A stretch of 64,000 nt of DNA from Saccharibacter floricola DSM 15669 (GCF_000378165.1 NZ_KB899341.1:1-64000), one strand, 5' to 3'; counted from the stretch's first letter, positions 44,331 through 54,260 are shown. Notes: generated from the letters alone by a model not told the origin. Made by a program: numbers and translations.

Positions 44331-45518
44331 TTACTCCACCACGCTTTGCTCAGCACTGATCTCATGCGGAGACACCACCGCATCAGGGTGTACTTTTTGA
44401 AGGCCCTTGACGATCACACGCTCCCCTTCGCTCAACCCAGACGTCACCTGCCATGAAGAGCCAACGGTGCGACTGACCGTCACAGAACGAAGATGCACTT
44501 TATTATCTTGGTCAACGACCATCACATAGGGGTTACTCTTGGAATTACGCTGCACAGCGACTTGCGGCACAAGCAAACCATGCGGATCCACACCCTCATG
44601 AACATGAGCATGAACAAACATACCCGGCAATAACAAACGGTCTGCATTAGGCATGACCGCACGCATAACCAGCGTTCCCGTTGCAGGATCTACCGTGACT
44701 TCAGAAAGCGCTAAACGCCCTGTTTGCCCATAAGACGACCCATCAGGCAGTTCAAGCGACACAGCCGCATCATTCCCCTGGCGTTCAATGCGCCCTTGGG
44801 CGAGCTCACGACGCAACCTGATCATATCTTCAGAGGCCAAATTCACATCAACGTAAATCGGGTCCAGTCGTGTGACGACGGCAATTGGCAAGCTCTGATT
44901 AGCCGTCACCAACGTCCCTTCCGTATAAAGCGTGCGCCCAATACGCCCATCAATAGGAGCCTTTACATGAGTATAATTGAGGTTAACCGCAGCACTTTCC
45001 AACGCGGCCTTGCCCTGCATCACCTGTGCTTGTGCCTGCCGTGTTGTCGCGAGGAGATTATCGTAATCCTGCTGGCTCACCGCGCGTGCCTGCACAAGCC
45101 CGCGATAACGTTTAAGCTGCTGCTCAGCACGCTGCGCACTCGCCTGTGCTTCCATCAAGTGCCCCTTTGCCTGATCGTACGCTGCTTGGAATGGCGCGAT
45201 ATAGATCTGATAAAGCGATTGACCTGCCTTAACGTCCGCTCCCTCTTCAAACGACCGTGAGACAATCACACCACTGACCTGTGGGCGAATTTGCGCTTGT
45301 TCATACGCTTCCACGCGTCCCGGGAGGGACGTCTCCATCGTCACGCTTTGAGTATGCAGACGATAAACCTCTACTTTTTGAGGTGGTGCCTTCGCTGGAG
45401 GGGCCTTTTTTTGGCAACCACTCAATAAGATGGTTCCACTCAAAAAAGCAGCTGTTCCACAGCGCAAAAGCCAAGAAGAACGCGCCAACATCGGCGAAGA
45501 AGAGACAAAAACAGACAT
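44331..45518 (-). CDS. RND efflux periplasmic adaptor (AcrA/MexA type)
   Basis: A 395-aa membrane fusion protein and lipoprotein. The signal peptide has lipobox LLSGC (about residue 35). The lipoyl halves are GRVEAYEQAQIRPQVSGVI and VNLNYTHVKAPIDGRIG. The coiled-coil hairpin lies between them (AYDQAKGHLMEAQASAQRAEQ). The beta-barrel and membrane-proximal domains include GSSYGQTGRLALSEVTVDP and DNKVHLRSVTVSR. It links the permease to the outer-membrane channel. First gene of the efflux operon, divergent from tetR with a dyad operator in between. Confidence 0.95.
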   Translation of the reverse strand: MSVFVSSSPMLARSSWLLRCGTAAFLSGTILLSGCQKKAPPAKAPPQKVEVYRLHTQSVTMETSLPGRVEAYEQAQIRPQVSGVIVSRSFEEGADVKAGQSLYQIYIAPFQAAYDQAKGHLMEAQASAQRAEQQLKRYRGLVQARAVSQQDYDNLLATTRQAQAQVMQGKAALESAAVNLNYTHVKAPIDGRIGRTLYTEGTLVTANQSLPIAVVTRLDPIYVDVNLASEDMIRLRRELAQGRIERQGNDAAVSLELPDGSSYGQTGRLALSEVTVDPATGTLVMRAVMPNADRLLLPGMFVHAHVHEGVDPHGLLVPQVAVQRNSKSNPYVMVVDQDNKVHLRSVTVSRTVGSSWQVTSGLSEGERVIVKGLQKVHPDAVVSPHEISAEQSVVE

Positions 45519-45592
45519 GGGGCGTGCCGCAGCTCTCTACAAAATAATTAAGGGATAGAAGGCATTCTTGTAACATTGCCCTCTTGAAGACT

Positions 45593-45610
45593 GGAAACTA
45601 ATCAGTTTCC
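45593..45610. promoter_or_regulatory. TetR-type operator in the efflux/tetR gap
   Basis: A perfect dyad, GGAAACT (45593-45599) and AGTTTCC (45604-45610), around AATC, typical in size and symmetry of TetR-family operators. It lies 75 bases before the adaptor start and 45 before the regulator start, so it can control both. Confidence 0.75.
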
Positions 45611-45654
45611 GCGCTAAAGGTCAATCTCGTTTTATAGCCAGTAGGGAGACTTCC

Positions 45655-46338
45655 GTGCCTTTGTCGCCTAAACGCAACAGAGTATCATCATCTGACAGTA
45701 AGGCGGACGCACCGTCACCAGCGTCGGACGCCCGTTGCTGTTCAGATGACGATCGCCGCACGCGCATTCTTGATACAGCCTGCAAGCTTATCCAGTCCCA
45801 GGGGTATCAACATACCACCATGGACAAAATCGCCTGTCATGCTGGCATGTCTAAGAAGACCGTCTATCTCGTCTTCCCGTCCAAACGCGTTTTAATGGAG
45901 CAACTTCTCCTTGAACGACTTTTTACACCACTTTCCATCGAACCCAACCCAGAAGAGGATATTGAAACGCAGCTTCTGGAGCTTGTTCTACAAATGTCTA
46001 AGCACCTGTTAGACGAGAAATGCCTTAGCTTGTTACGCGCAATCATTGGAGAAGCCACGCGCTCCCCGATCATTGCACACCTTATGGAAGACATGTTTCA
46101 CCTCTCAGGACGTAAATTCGATACGCAACAATGGCTTATTTCTCAAAGAGAACGCGGGGTTCTACAGTTCGATGATGCACAAGACGCAGCCGACCATCTT
46201 TTTGGCCTGACATTAGGAGCCCCTATACTCTCTCGCCTCACCTATTGCTCTCCGCCTCGTACAGACGAACAGCTTCATCGTTTCCTCCGAGAAGGGGTAC
46301 GAATCTTTTTGGATGGATGCCGCCCCCATAGACAATAA
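45655..46338 (+). CDS. TetR family repressor of the RND pump
   Basis: A 227-aa regulator starting with GTG at 45655 after AGGGAG. An N-terminal low-complexity tail rich in Ser, Asp and Cys precedes the HTH (about residues 38-82), with TRILDTACKLIQSQGY and MDKIACHAGMSKKTVYLVFPSK. The C-terminal ligand-binding part resembles the AefR-like TetR group (LLEATRS-type segment IGEATRSPIIAHLM). It is divergent from the efflux operon, with the dyad at 45593-45610 between them, so auto- and pump repression is expected. The inducer is unknown. Confidence 0.9.
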   Translation: MPLSPKRNRVSSSDSKADAPSPASDARCCSDDDRRTRILDTACKLIQSQGYQHTTMDKIACHAGMSKKTVYLVFPSKRVLMEQLLLERLFTPLSIEPNPEEDIETQLLELVLQMSKHLLDEKCLSLLRAIIGEATRSPIIAHLMEDMFHLSGRKFDTQQWLISQRERGVLQFDDAQDAADHLFGLTLGAPILSRLTYCSPPRTDEQLHRFLREGVRIFLDGCRPHRQ

Positions 46339-46419
46339 ACGAAGAGCCATATTACTAGGGCATCTATCTTTACTCTTTTATGAAAGGACACTCGCAAAAC
46401 GCTTCATTATTGGCAAAAA

Positions 46420-46449
46420 TTGACAGCTATTGTATATATGCCATACGCT
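46420..46449 (+). promoter_or_regulatory. Possible promoter of ansP
   Basis: TTGACA (46420-46425) and TACGCT (46444-46449) are 18 bases apart, in an AT-rich stretch about 95 bases before the ansP ATG. The -10 match is weak, so the start point is tentative. Confidence 0.35.
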
Positions 46450-46541
46450 AGACACATACCTGCCAAGATAGGAGCGAAGAGGTCCTCTTTTTAAACCGTA
46501 GAAAGAGACCATACCGTGACACCTTCCCTCAGGATCGCTTT

Positions 46542-47996
46542 ATGACCATATCACCTGATGATCAGGAAACTCTGCAAGAACGTGCCGTCGATGACGGTCA
46601 TCACCGCGTGAGTAACGAAGGGTACCAAAAAGACCTTAGTCAACGTCATGTGCAGATGATTGCCATTGGTGGGGCTATCGGTACAGGGCTCTTCTTAGGG
46701 GCGGGCTCACGACTACAAATCGCGGGGCCTTCACTCGCTATTAGCTATGCTATCTGTGGTCTCTGCGCTTTTATGATCCTCCGCGCCATGGGGGAGCTCG
46801 TCATGTACCGCCCCAGCAGCGGCAGCTTCGTCACCTATGCGCGTGAGTTTTTGGGCGAAGGCGCGGCGTACGCTGCGGGCTGGTTCTTCTTCCTTAACTG
46901 GGCCATGACCGGGATTGTCGATATCACCGCCATTGCGCTGTACATCCATTATTGGCCCGTTTTTGGAGGAGTTCCGCAATGGATCCTCGCACTCGGTGCT
47001 CTTGTTGTGGTTGGCGCCGTCAATCTGACAGGGGTTCGCTATTTTGGTGAGATTGAGTTCTGGTTCTCTCTGATTAAAGTCCTAACCCTTGTCGTTTTCC
47101 TTGCCGTTGGTGGTTTTGTGCTCTTCAGCGGCACTCATGTTGGCGGCTATACGCCAGGTTTACACCTCATCACACAATCCGGTGGGCTTTTTCCTCATGG
47201 AATGGTCGCCTCACTGATGCTCATCCAAGGCGTGGTTTTCGCCTATGCTGCAACAGAGCTCATTGGTGTCGCAGCGGGTGAATGCCATGACGCCAAAAGT
47301 GTTGTGCCTCGCGCTATTAATAGCGTTATTTGGCGCATTATCCTCTTCTATGTTGGGTCTATCGTGCTGCTGGTGCTCGTGCTTCCATGGTCTTCCTACC
47401 ATGAAGGGGAAAGCCCATTCGTCACCTTCTTTAGTAGGCTCGGCCTTCCTGGTGCTGATAGCATCATGAACTTTGTCGTGCTGACAGCAGCTCTCTCCAG
47501 CTTGAATTCCGGTCTGTATTCCACAGGGCGCATTCTCCGGGCCCTCTCTCTTGGGGGGTCAGCCCCTGGTGCGATGAGCAAAATGAATCGCCATGCTGTG
47601 CCCTATGTTGCCATTGGGACAACATTAGTGATCTATCTCATCGGTGTTCTGCTGAACTATTTCTATCCAACACAGGTTTTTGAAATCGTCCTCAGCATTT
47701 CCTCCCTCGGCATTCTGGGCACATGGGCCTGTATCGTCATGTGTCAGCTCAAGCTTCACAAAGCGATCCGCCTCGGCAAAGTTGCTCCAACGGGTTTTGC
47801 CATGCCATTTGCTCCTTATTCAGGCTGGCTAACGCTCGCATTTCTCGCGCTCGTCCTAGTCATGATGGCGTTTGACTATCCTTCTGGCACGATTTCGGTA
47901 GCCTGCATTCCATTGCTTGCCTTGATCTTCTTTGCCGGTTGGTTCCTCCTCAAACGCACAGGCAAACAACCTGGCACGGTATCAGACGAAAAATAA
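46542..47996 (+). CDS. ansP: L-asparagine permease (APC superfamily)
   Basis: A 484-aa amino-acid:proton symporter with 12 transmembrane helices. It matches remembered E. coli AnsP through most of its length, for example QMIAIGGAIGTGLFLGAG, RPSSGSFVTYAREFLGE, NWAMTGIVDITAIALY, NSVIWRI and TAALSSLNSGLYSTGRIL. The N-terminal 40 residues are a cytosolic extension rich in charged residues. The AnsP assignment within the AAT family rests on this resemblance; substrate breadth is not provable from sequence. Single-gene unit with its own terminator. Confidence 0.88.
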   Translation: MTISPDDQETLQERAVDDGHHRVSNEGYQKDLSQRHVQMIAIGGAIGTGLFLGAGSRLQIAGPSLAISYAICGLCAFMILRAMGELVMYRPSSGSFVTYAREFLGEGAAYAAGWFFFLNWAMTGIVDITAIALYIHYWPVFGGVPQWILALGALVVVGAVNLTGVRYFGEIEFWFSLIKVLTLVVFLAVGGFVLFSGTHVGGYTPGLHLITQSGGLFPHGMVASLMLIQGVVFAYAATELIGVAAGECHDAKSVVPRAINSVIWRIILFYVGSIVLLVLVLPWSSYHEGESPFVTFFSRLGLPGADSIMNFVVLTAALSSLNSGLYSTGRILRALSLGGSAPGAMSKMNRHAVPYVAIGTTLVIYLIGVLLNYFYPTQVFEIVLSISSLGILGTWACIVMCQLKLHKAIRLGKVAPTGFAMPFAPYSGWLTLAFLALVLVMMAFDYPSGTISVACIPLLALIFFAGWFLLKRTGKQPGTVSDEK

Positions 47997-48001
47997 CGCA
48001 C

Positions 48002-48040
48002 AAAAAACCCCCGGAAGAATAAAGCCTCCGGGGGTTTTTT
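48002..48040. terminator. Bidirectional terminator between ansP and phoU
   Basis: AAAAAACCCCCGGA (48002-48015) and TCCGGGGGTTTTTT (48027-48040) form a 14-bp stem with U-runs on both strands. It serves ansP (plus) and the pst-phoU operon (minus). Confidence 0.95.
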
Positions 48041-48070
48041 CTTACCTACCATTCTCACATAATTGCTGGC

Positions 48071-48790
48071 TTACTCAGATGGCGGCCCTTGCTGAGACTT
48101 ACGAACACCACCGCGAGGCCGTAAAGTCGGCAGATTGTCGCCCGTTACCGCGTAAAACACACGCTCTGCAATATTGGTGGCATGGTCGCCAATACGCTCC
48201 AAATTCTTCGCGATAAACAGCAATTCTGTGCAAGAACGAATCGTACGTGGATCTTCCATCATGTACGTGATCAGCTCACGAAAAAGCGTCAGATAATGCT
48301 CATCAACACCCCGATCTGCATGCCACACTTCCATGGCCTGATGAGGGTCATGATTCACCACGGCTTCCACGGTACGATGAAGATTTTCCCGCACCAAACG
48401 GCCCATACTCCGTAACCCAGAGAGAGAGACTTTCCCCTCTTCTGACGCCACCTTCATCGCACGACGCGCGATAGAGGCTGCATAATCGCCCATACGTTCC
48501 AGATCGCCCGTAATTTTAAGAGCAGAAACAATCTCACGCAGGTCAGGCCCCATCGGGCTCCGCAGCGCCAAAAGGCGAATGCCCAACCCTTCAACCTCAC
48601 GCTCAAGCTCATCAACCTCAGGGTCACGCCGCGCCGCTTCATCGGCTGCTTCTTCATCATGTTTGGCGATCGCATCCAGAGCAAGCCCCACTTGCTCTTC
48701 CACAATCTGGCCCATCTGCGCCATCATCGCACGCAGTTGGTCAAGTTCTTGTTCATAGCTTTTAACAATATGAGATCGTTCTTGTGTCAT
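48071..48790 (-). CDS. phoU: Phosphate signalling protein PhoU
   Basis: A 239-aa all-helical protein with two PhoU repeats. The metal-binding ExxxD-type motifs appear in ITGDLERMGDYAASIARRAM and LLFIAKNLERIGDHATNIAE. It passes the state of the Pst transporter to the PhoR/PhoB system and prevents toxic phosphate uptake. It is the last gene of the pstCAB-phoU operon, five bases after pstB. phoR/phoB are not in the window. Confidence 0.96.
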   Translation of the reverse strand: MTQERSHIVKSYEQELDQLRAMMAQMGQIVEEQVGLALDAIAKHDEEAADEAARRDPEVDELEREVEGLGIRLLALRSPMGPDLREIVSALKITGDLERMGDYAASIARRAMKVASEEGKVSLSGLRSMGRLVRENLHRTVEAVVNHDPHQAMEVWHADRGVDEHYLTLFRELITYMMEDPRTIRSCTELLFIAKNLERIGDHATNIAERVFYAVTGDNLPTLRPRGGVRKSQQGPPSE

Positions 48791-48795
48791 AGCGT

Positions 48796-49599
48796 TTATC
48801 CAAACCTACCTGTAATATAATCTTGCGTTTGTTTCTGGCGAGGATTGGTAAAGATACGATCCGCCGTATCCACCTCTATCAACCCTCCCATATAAAAGAA
48901 CGCGACACGGTCCGCACAACGCGCAGCCTGCTGCATGTTATGTGTGACAATCGCAATGGTGAACTCTTCTTTAAGCTCATCCAGCAGCTCTTCAATACGC
49001 GCTGTCGAGATAGGGTCCAGCGCTGAGGTTGGCTCGTCAAGCAAGATCACTTCTGGACGTGTAGCAATACTGCGGGCAATGCACAGCCTTTGCTGCTGCC
49101 CACCCGAAAGCCCAGAAGCAGGTGCTTTCAAACGGTCTCGTACCTCGTTCCATAAAGCCACACGCGTCAACACATCTTGCACACGCTCGTCCATCTCGGC
49201 ACGGCCGAGGCGCTCATGCAAACGCACGCCAAAGGCGATGTTATCATAGATAGACATGGGGAATGGTGTTGGCTTTTGAAAGACCATCCCAATCCGAGCA
49301 CGAAGCACGTCCAGCCCTACCGTGTTTTCAAGGATATTCACCCCATCAAACATCACCTCACCCGTCGCGCGTTGCCCCGGGTAGAGATCATACATCCGGT
49401 TGAAAATACGCAAGAGGGTCGATTTCCCACAACCGCTTGGGCCAATCATCGCTGTGACTTGGCGAGCGGGGAAATCCATCGTAATATCATGCAGGGCATG
49501 ATGATCGCCGTAATAAAAATTGAGGTCTTTGACCGCAAGAGCCGCCTCCTCCCCAGAATCGGCAACATCCTCAGCTAACGTTGTCGGACCATGGTTCAT
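48796..49599 (-). CDS. pstB: Phosphate ABC transporter ATP-binding protein PstB
   Basis: A 267-aa ATPase of the high-affinity phosphate importer. Walker A is GPSGCGKST, the ABC signature is LSGGQQQRL, and Walker B is [13 protein letters not shown]. The switch His lies in [11 protein letters not shown]. The family segment [12 protein letters not shown] is specific to PstB. Eighteen bases separate it from pstA. Confidence 0.97.
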   Translation of the reverse strand: MNHGPTTLAEDVADSGEEAALAVKDLNFYYGDHHALHDITMDFPARQVTAMIGPSGCGKSTLLRIFNRMYDLYPGQRATGEVMFDGVNILENTVGLDVLRARIGMVFQKPTPFPMSIYDNIAFGVRLHERLGRAEMDERVQDVLTRVALWNEVRDRLKAPASGLSGGQQQRLCIARSIATRPEVILLDEPTSALDPISTARIEELLDELKEEFTIAIVTHNMQQAARCADRVAFFYMGGLIEVDTADRIFTNPRQKQTQDYITGRFG

Positions 49600-49617
49600 A
49601 GTCGTCTATCCTCTGGT

Positions 49618-50502
49618 TCAGCGGCGGGCAGAAAGCCGCACGATAATATTAATCATCAAAACGCCACATGTAATGAGGAGCGCACCTGCCCACGCAAGCT
49701 GCACCCAATCATCATAAGACGCCCCGGCATATTGGTAGATCGCAACCGGTAAACTCGCCATCGGCTTATCAAGCCGTAATGACCATGTCTGGTTACCAAG
49801 CGATGTAAAGAGCAGAGGGGCTGTCTCCCCTCCCATACGCGCGACTGCCAGCAAAATACCTGTCAGCACCCCTTGCCGTGCCGAACGCAAGCAAAGCGAC
49901 AGAATAACGCGCCAACGCGGAGCCCCAAGCGCCGCCCCTGCTTCACGCATGGACGTGGGCACTAAGCGTAACATATCTTCAGTCGTGCGCACGATAACGG
50001 GCACAGCCAACACAGCCAGCGCCACCGCCCCCGCAAAACCAGAGAAATGCCCCCACGGCACCACCACGAGCTGATAGATAAACAACCCGATCAAAATCGA
50101 AGGGGCAGACATCAAAACGTCAGAGACAAAACGAACCACTGAGGCAAAATGATTATGCTTTCCGCCATATTCTGAAAGATAGATCCCGCAGAAAAGCCCA
50201 AGCGGAGCAGCCATTGCCAGAGCTAGACCTGTCTGAATGATACTGCCCAAAATCGCATTGCCAAGCCCTCCTCCTGAGCCAGGAGGCCCCATAGAATGGG
50301 TTACAGTGGCCCAAGATATTCCCGCTAAACCGCGACTAAGAAGCGTCCATAAAATGGACAAAAGGACAAGAACCAAAAAAACACCCGCCGCAATACTGGT
50401 TCCAGTCGCTATGCGATCAAGAACTTGGCGCCGGCGAGCTCGTCCACCTTGATGCCAACGCTGCTTGGTGGCCCGTGCCATCTGTTGAGCAGTCTCGCTC
50501 AT
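49618..50502 (-). CDS. pstA: Phosphate ABC transporter permease PstA
   Basis: A 294-aa inner-membrane permease. The start ATG at 50502 has GGGGGG six bases upstream and overlaps the pstC stop (ATGA); a longer frame to 50547 lies inside pstC and is unlikely. Six transmembrane helices are predicted, with the permease EAA loop MREAGAALGAPRWRVIL. LFCGIYLSEYG and VLMSAPSILIGLFIY are PstA-typical. It works as a heterodimer with PstC. Confidence 0.95.
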   Translation of the reverse strand: MSETAQQMARATKQRWHQGGRARRRQVLDRIATGTSIAAGVFLVLVLLSILWTLLSRGLAGISWATVTHSMGPPGSGGGLGNAILGSIIQTGLALAMAAPLGLFCGIYLSEYGGKHNHFASVVRFVSDVLMSAPSILIGLFIYQLVVVPWGHFSGFAGAVALAVLAVPVIVRTTEDMLRLVPTSMREAGAALGAPRWRVILSLCLRSARQGVLTGILLAVARMGGETAPLLFTSLGNQTWSLRLDKPMASLPVAIYQYAGASYDDWVQLAWAGALLITCGVLMINIIVRLSARR

Positions 50503-51443
50503 TGACGTCCCCCCCGAAGGCAACGCGCTACCACAAGGCTCGCGCAAGATAAGAGCATGAGCGTAAAGCCTAATGCCATTAATGATGACAGACGTAGCGA
50601 TCCAGCTGGACTCTCAGGAAATTGCAGCGCGATTAAGGAAGCCACCGTGCTTCGAGGGGCAAAAAGCGACCACCCAACAGAGGTAACATTGCCGATCACA
50701 AAGGTCACAGCCATTGTCTCTCCCAACGCGCGGCCCATTCCCAAAACAATCGCTCCGATCATTCCATTACGAGACCACGGGGCAATGATTTTCCACATGA
50801 CTTCCCAACGTGTCGCCCCAAGCCCATACGCACTCTCGCGCAGCATAGGAGGTACTGCGCCAAACACATCACACATCACCGCGGTGATGAAAGGAGCAAT
50901 CATAACCGCTAGGACAATGCCAGACGTCATCACCCCCGTCCCAATCGGTGGGCCTTTTAACAATGGCCCCAAAATAAATACATGACGAAAGTGATGATTA
51001 ACAAAGGGTTGCACATAACGCGCAACCAACGGCACAATGGTGAAAAACCCCCACATACCGAAGATAATTGACGGCACAGCAGCCAAAAGCTGAACAGCTG
51101 TGCCAATAATGGCTGCCAAACGCGATGAAGCAATATTGGTCAACCAAAAAGCCGTTCCAAACGCTAGAGGAATAGCCAACAACAAAGCGATAACCGTGCT
51201 CAACACGGTACCGAGTAAGGGTGCTAAAGCCCCGTAACGATCTTTAACAGGGTTCCAAGCTGACTGGTCAAAGAAACTCAGACCAAATGTGGTCAGCGCT
51301 TTCCACCCACCTGTTGCCATAAGGACAATAAGCCCCCCCAAAATGAGGAGCACCAGTAAGGCGCTTGCCCAAAAGAGAGCATGAAAAAGAACATCCAGAC
51401 CGAGCTGGCGTTTGGAAGATCGTGGCACAGGCGCCATACTCAT
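50499..51443 (-). CDS. pstC: Phosphate ABC transporter permease PstC
   Basis: A 314-aa permease with about six transmembrane helices. ABC permease EAA loop: LRESAYGLGATRWEVMWKI. Other family segments are AAVPSIIFGMWGFF and GMGRALGETMAVTFVIGN. ATG codons at 51443 and 51437 are both possible. It is the first gene of the operon here. The phosphate-binding protein gene pstS, normally just upstream, is absent from this place; the neighbouring gene is a divergent glycosyltransferase. Confidence 0.95.
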   Translation of the reverse strand: MSMAPVPRSSKRQLGLDVLFHALFWASALLVLLILGGLIVLMATGGWKALTTFGLSFFDQSAWNPVKDRYGALAPLLGTVLSTVIALLLAIPLAFGTAFWLTNIASSRLAAIIGTAVQLLAAVPSIIFGMWGFFTIVPLVARYVQPFVNHHFRHVFILGPLLKGPPIGTGVMTSGIVLAVMIAPFITAVMCDVFGAVPPMLRESAYGLGATRWEVMWKIIAPWSRNGMIGAIVLGMGRALGETMAVTFVIGNVTSVGWSLFAPRSTVASLIALQFPESPAGSLRLSSLMALGFTLMLLSCASLVVARCLRGGRQ

Positions 51444-51690
51444 GGTTCGGGACCCTGTCGTTGCAACAGCCTATAAGCACCCTCAAATGGGGCGCCGACG
51501 CTCAAGGCTTAACCTATCCCTTAAGTGAAGAACAAGCGCTGCTCATACCTTGCCACAAAAGTTTCATGATTTTACACAGTGCCGTAACGAGAAAGACACA
51601 AGAAAAGCGTCTTTATTACGCTAGACTAGTGGCTTGGTTATCGCCATACCACAGCTAAACGGGCCATCTTGTTGATTGTAGGAGTCATGC
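51444..51690. promoter_or_regulatory. Divergent region between pstC and a glycosyltransferase
   Basis: 247 bases with no gene. It must carry the pst promoter on the minus strand. I looked for two CTGTCAT-like Pho-box halves 11 bases apart and found no convincing match. Confidence 0.4.
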
Positions 51691-54207
51691 GTGTCGCAGC
51701 AGCTAGCCTCACCGTCGAGTGTCTTTCAAGGGCATGTGGATCATTTTACAAATGGGACTATTCGCGGTTGGGCCCTTAACCTGCGCGATATAGACCACCC
51801 CGTACGTGTGCATGTCCTCATTGACCAACAAGAGGTTATGCAAGTCCTATGCGACACCCCGCGTGAAGATGTGCGTGAAGCCCTCAACCTTCCCAACAAC
51901 ACGCTTGGCTTTGAATTTTGTCTGCCGAAAAATGTATTTGACGGCCATCCGCATTCTATCGGCTTACGCTTTCCAGATCGATCAGCTCTCCCGCTCCCCA
52001 ACATTGACCATAGCGACATTCTAAGCGAGACCGTCACATTCCCCGGTTCTATCCGGCCAGAAATACGCAGCTTCGTCGATGGGGTGAAAGATGATGTCCT
52101 ACAGGGATGGATTATTCATCGGCCTTCCCCTTACGACGATTGGATTGGCGGCCTCATAGTCTCAGCGACAGCCGATGGTGTTAGTCTTGGCTCTGCACGG
52201 GCCAATCAGTACCGCTCTGATGTTGCAGAAGCTCTGGGCTGTGACCCCAATTGTGGCTTTGAAATTCTTCTTCCCCGTCGCCTTTATGACCAGCATCCGC
52301 ATCAGTTTTCTGTTGTTTCAGAGCCAGATAAAAAGCTCCTTGAAGGAAGCCCTTTTACCACCTCCCTCGTTCATGACACGCTTGAAAGCCGTCTCGTTGC
52401 GTTAGAAAGTACCATTGACCAACTCTACCGCGACTTAACGTCTGTCCGGCGAGAGGTGAGTAGCCTCATTCCACGACGTGCTCCTAACCTGCAGCGTTAT
52501 AATAGCTGGGCCCATCGTTATTATACTCTCCTGGCCGATAAGGTCGCCACGCAACGACGTGCACACCCCCTCCCCAAGAACACGCCGCTCGTTACCGTTC
52601 TGTGCCCAACGTACCGTCCCGACAACCATGATTTCCGAGCCGCTATCGCCTCTGTCGTCGCTCAGACCTACCAAAATTGGGAACTGATCCTCATCGACGA
52701 TGGCAGTAGCTGCAAACAAACAACCGCTACCATCAAAGAACTCACTACCAGCGACTCACGCATTCGCGCGGTTACGCTGAAAAAGAATCAGGGCATTTCC
52801 GAAGCAACCAATGCGGGCATTCGTGCAGCTAAAGGGGCATATATCGCCTTTTTTGACCATGACGATGTTCTCGTCCCTGTTGCCCTTGAAGTCATGATAC
52901 GCGAAGCCCTCAAAAGTCAGGCTAAATTGCTCTATTGCGATGAAGATAAAATTGATGCAGCAGGCCATTTTTTAGAACCAAACTTTAAACCTGCTTTCGA
53001 TTATCGTTATCTGCTCGGCTGCAATTATATCTGCCACCTGACTGTCATTGCCGCAGAAACCGTCAAAAAGGTCGGTTTCCTGAACACCAAATATGATGGC
53101 GCCCAAGATCACGACTACATGCTCCGCTGTACGGAAGTCTTAGACGCATCCGAGATTGTGCATGTCCCGGCTATTCTTTATCACTGGCGCAAAACACCGA
53201 ATTCGACGGCTGCCCGCATTAGCAATAAAACCTATGCTGTCAAAGCCGGGGTTCATTGTGTTCAGGCTCATCTCACGCGGATGCAGCGCCGCGCTAAAGT
53301 CCACTCGATCAATAACCTGACTCTTTATGACATTGAGTGGTCGAATCGACGACGCCCTTCCATTAGCGTTATTATCCCCTTCCGCGATCAGGTCGAGATG
53401 ACGCGACACTGTGTCGACTCTTTGTTAACTCATGCCAATTATCGCAACCTGCATATATGCTTGGTGGATAATTTCTCTGTTGAAGATGAGACACATCTCT
53501 TTCTAAAAGAAATCAGCTCTGATCCGCGCGTTTCTGTGCTGCGTATTGAGGAACCCTTTAACTTCTCCCGCCTCAACAACCTTGCAGCACAGCAATGTAA
53601 GAGTGACTTTCTCTTCTTCCTCAATAACGACGTCTTTATCTCCCAAGACGACTTCTTAACCCAGATGGTGGCAGAAGCACTCGCGATCCCCAATGTTGGG
53701 GCCGTTTCACCACGTCTTCTCTACCCAAACGAAACCATTCAACATGCCGGTGTTGCTGTTGGCCCTGACGTTATTGGTGTACATGTCCATCGTGCTCAAC
53801 CCCATGATGCCTATGGATATGTTGGCCGTCTCTGCCTAAGCCACGAAGTAACGGCCGTCACCGCAGCCGCTATGCTTGTGCGACGCTCCTTGTTTGAAGA
53901 ACTTGGCGGCTTCGATGAAGAATCACTAAAAATCGCCTATAATGATGTCGATTTGTGCCTCAAAATCCGTCAAGCTGGCTTTAAAATCATCTATTGTGCA
54001 AGCGCACAGGCCGAGCACCATGAAAGTTTTTCACGCGGAACAGATGACAAACCTGAGAACGAGCCTCGCTTTTTCCAGGAAACCCAGACCATGCTTGAAA
54101 GATGGAAAGAATTTCCCCTCTTTAAAAATGATCCCACATACCCACATTATTTCAGGAAAGACCACCAGACCTTCTTTGATCTTCATGATCCTGAAAAACT
54201 CTGGTAG
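51691..54207 (+). CDS. Large bifunctional family 2 glycosyltransferase with two N-terminal beta modules
   Basis: An 838-aa protein. It starts with GTG at 51691, six bases after AGGAG. Residues about 8-95 and 115-215 are two related modules (GHVDHFTNGTIRGWALN and SFVDGVKDDVLQGWIIH; each ends in GFE.LP...D.HPH). A first GT-A domain (about 300-530) follows, with LVTVLCPTYRPDN, DDGSS and DHDD. The second (about 550-800) has ISVIIPFRDQ, NNDV and the ED-like YNDVDLCLKIRQAG. Such two-domain GT2 enzymes make repeating saccharides on surface glycans. No transmembrane segment. Acceptor unknown. Confidence 0.85.
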   Translation: MSQQLASPSSVFQGHVDHFTNGTIRGWALNLRDIDHPVRVHVLIDQQEVMQVLCDTPREDVREALNLPNNTLGFEFCLPKNVFDGHPHSIGLRFPDRSALPLPNIDHSDILSETVTFPGSIRPEIRSFVDGVKDDVLQGWIIHRPSPYDDWIGGLIVSATADGVSLGSARANQYRSDVAEALGCDPNCGFEILLPRRLYDQHPHQFSVVSEPDKKLLEGSPFTTSLVHDTLESRLVALESTIDQLYRDLTSVRREVSSLIPRRAPNLQRYNSWAHRYYTLLADKVATQRRAHPLPKNTPLVTVLCPTYRPDNHDFRAAIASVVAQTYQNWELILIDDGSSCKQTTATIKELTTSDSRIRAVTLKKNQGISEATNAGIRAAKGAYIAFFDHDDVLVPVALEVMIREALKSQAKLLYCDEDKIDAAGHFLEPNFKPAFDYRYLLGCNYICHLTVIAAETVKKVGFLNTKYDGAQDHDYMLRCTEVLDASEIVHVPAILYHWRKTPNSTAARISNKTYAVKAGVHCVQAHLTRMQRRAKVHSINNLTLYDIEWSNRRRPSISVIIPFRDQVEMTRHCVDSLLTHANYRNLHICLVDNFSVEDETHLFLKEISSDPRVSVLRIEEPFNFSRLNNLAAQQCKSDFLFFLNNDVFISQDDFLTQMVAEALAIPNVGAVSPRLLYPNETIQHAGVAVGPDVIGVHVHRAQPHDAYGYVGRLCLSHEVTAVTAAAMLVRRSLFEELGGFDEESLKIAYNDVDLCLKIRQAGFKIIYCASAQAEHHESFSRGTDDKPENEPRFFQETQTMLERWKEFPLFKNDPTYPHYFRKDHQTFFDLHDPEKLW

Positions 54208-54260
54208 TATCCGATTGCTAGGTAATCACCCCTCATGGAGAGGATTAAGGAGAGACCTTT

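Noticed and set aside
51444-51690. Pho box before pstC
   Set aside because: No pair of CTGTCAT-like halves with the right spacing was found on either strand.
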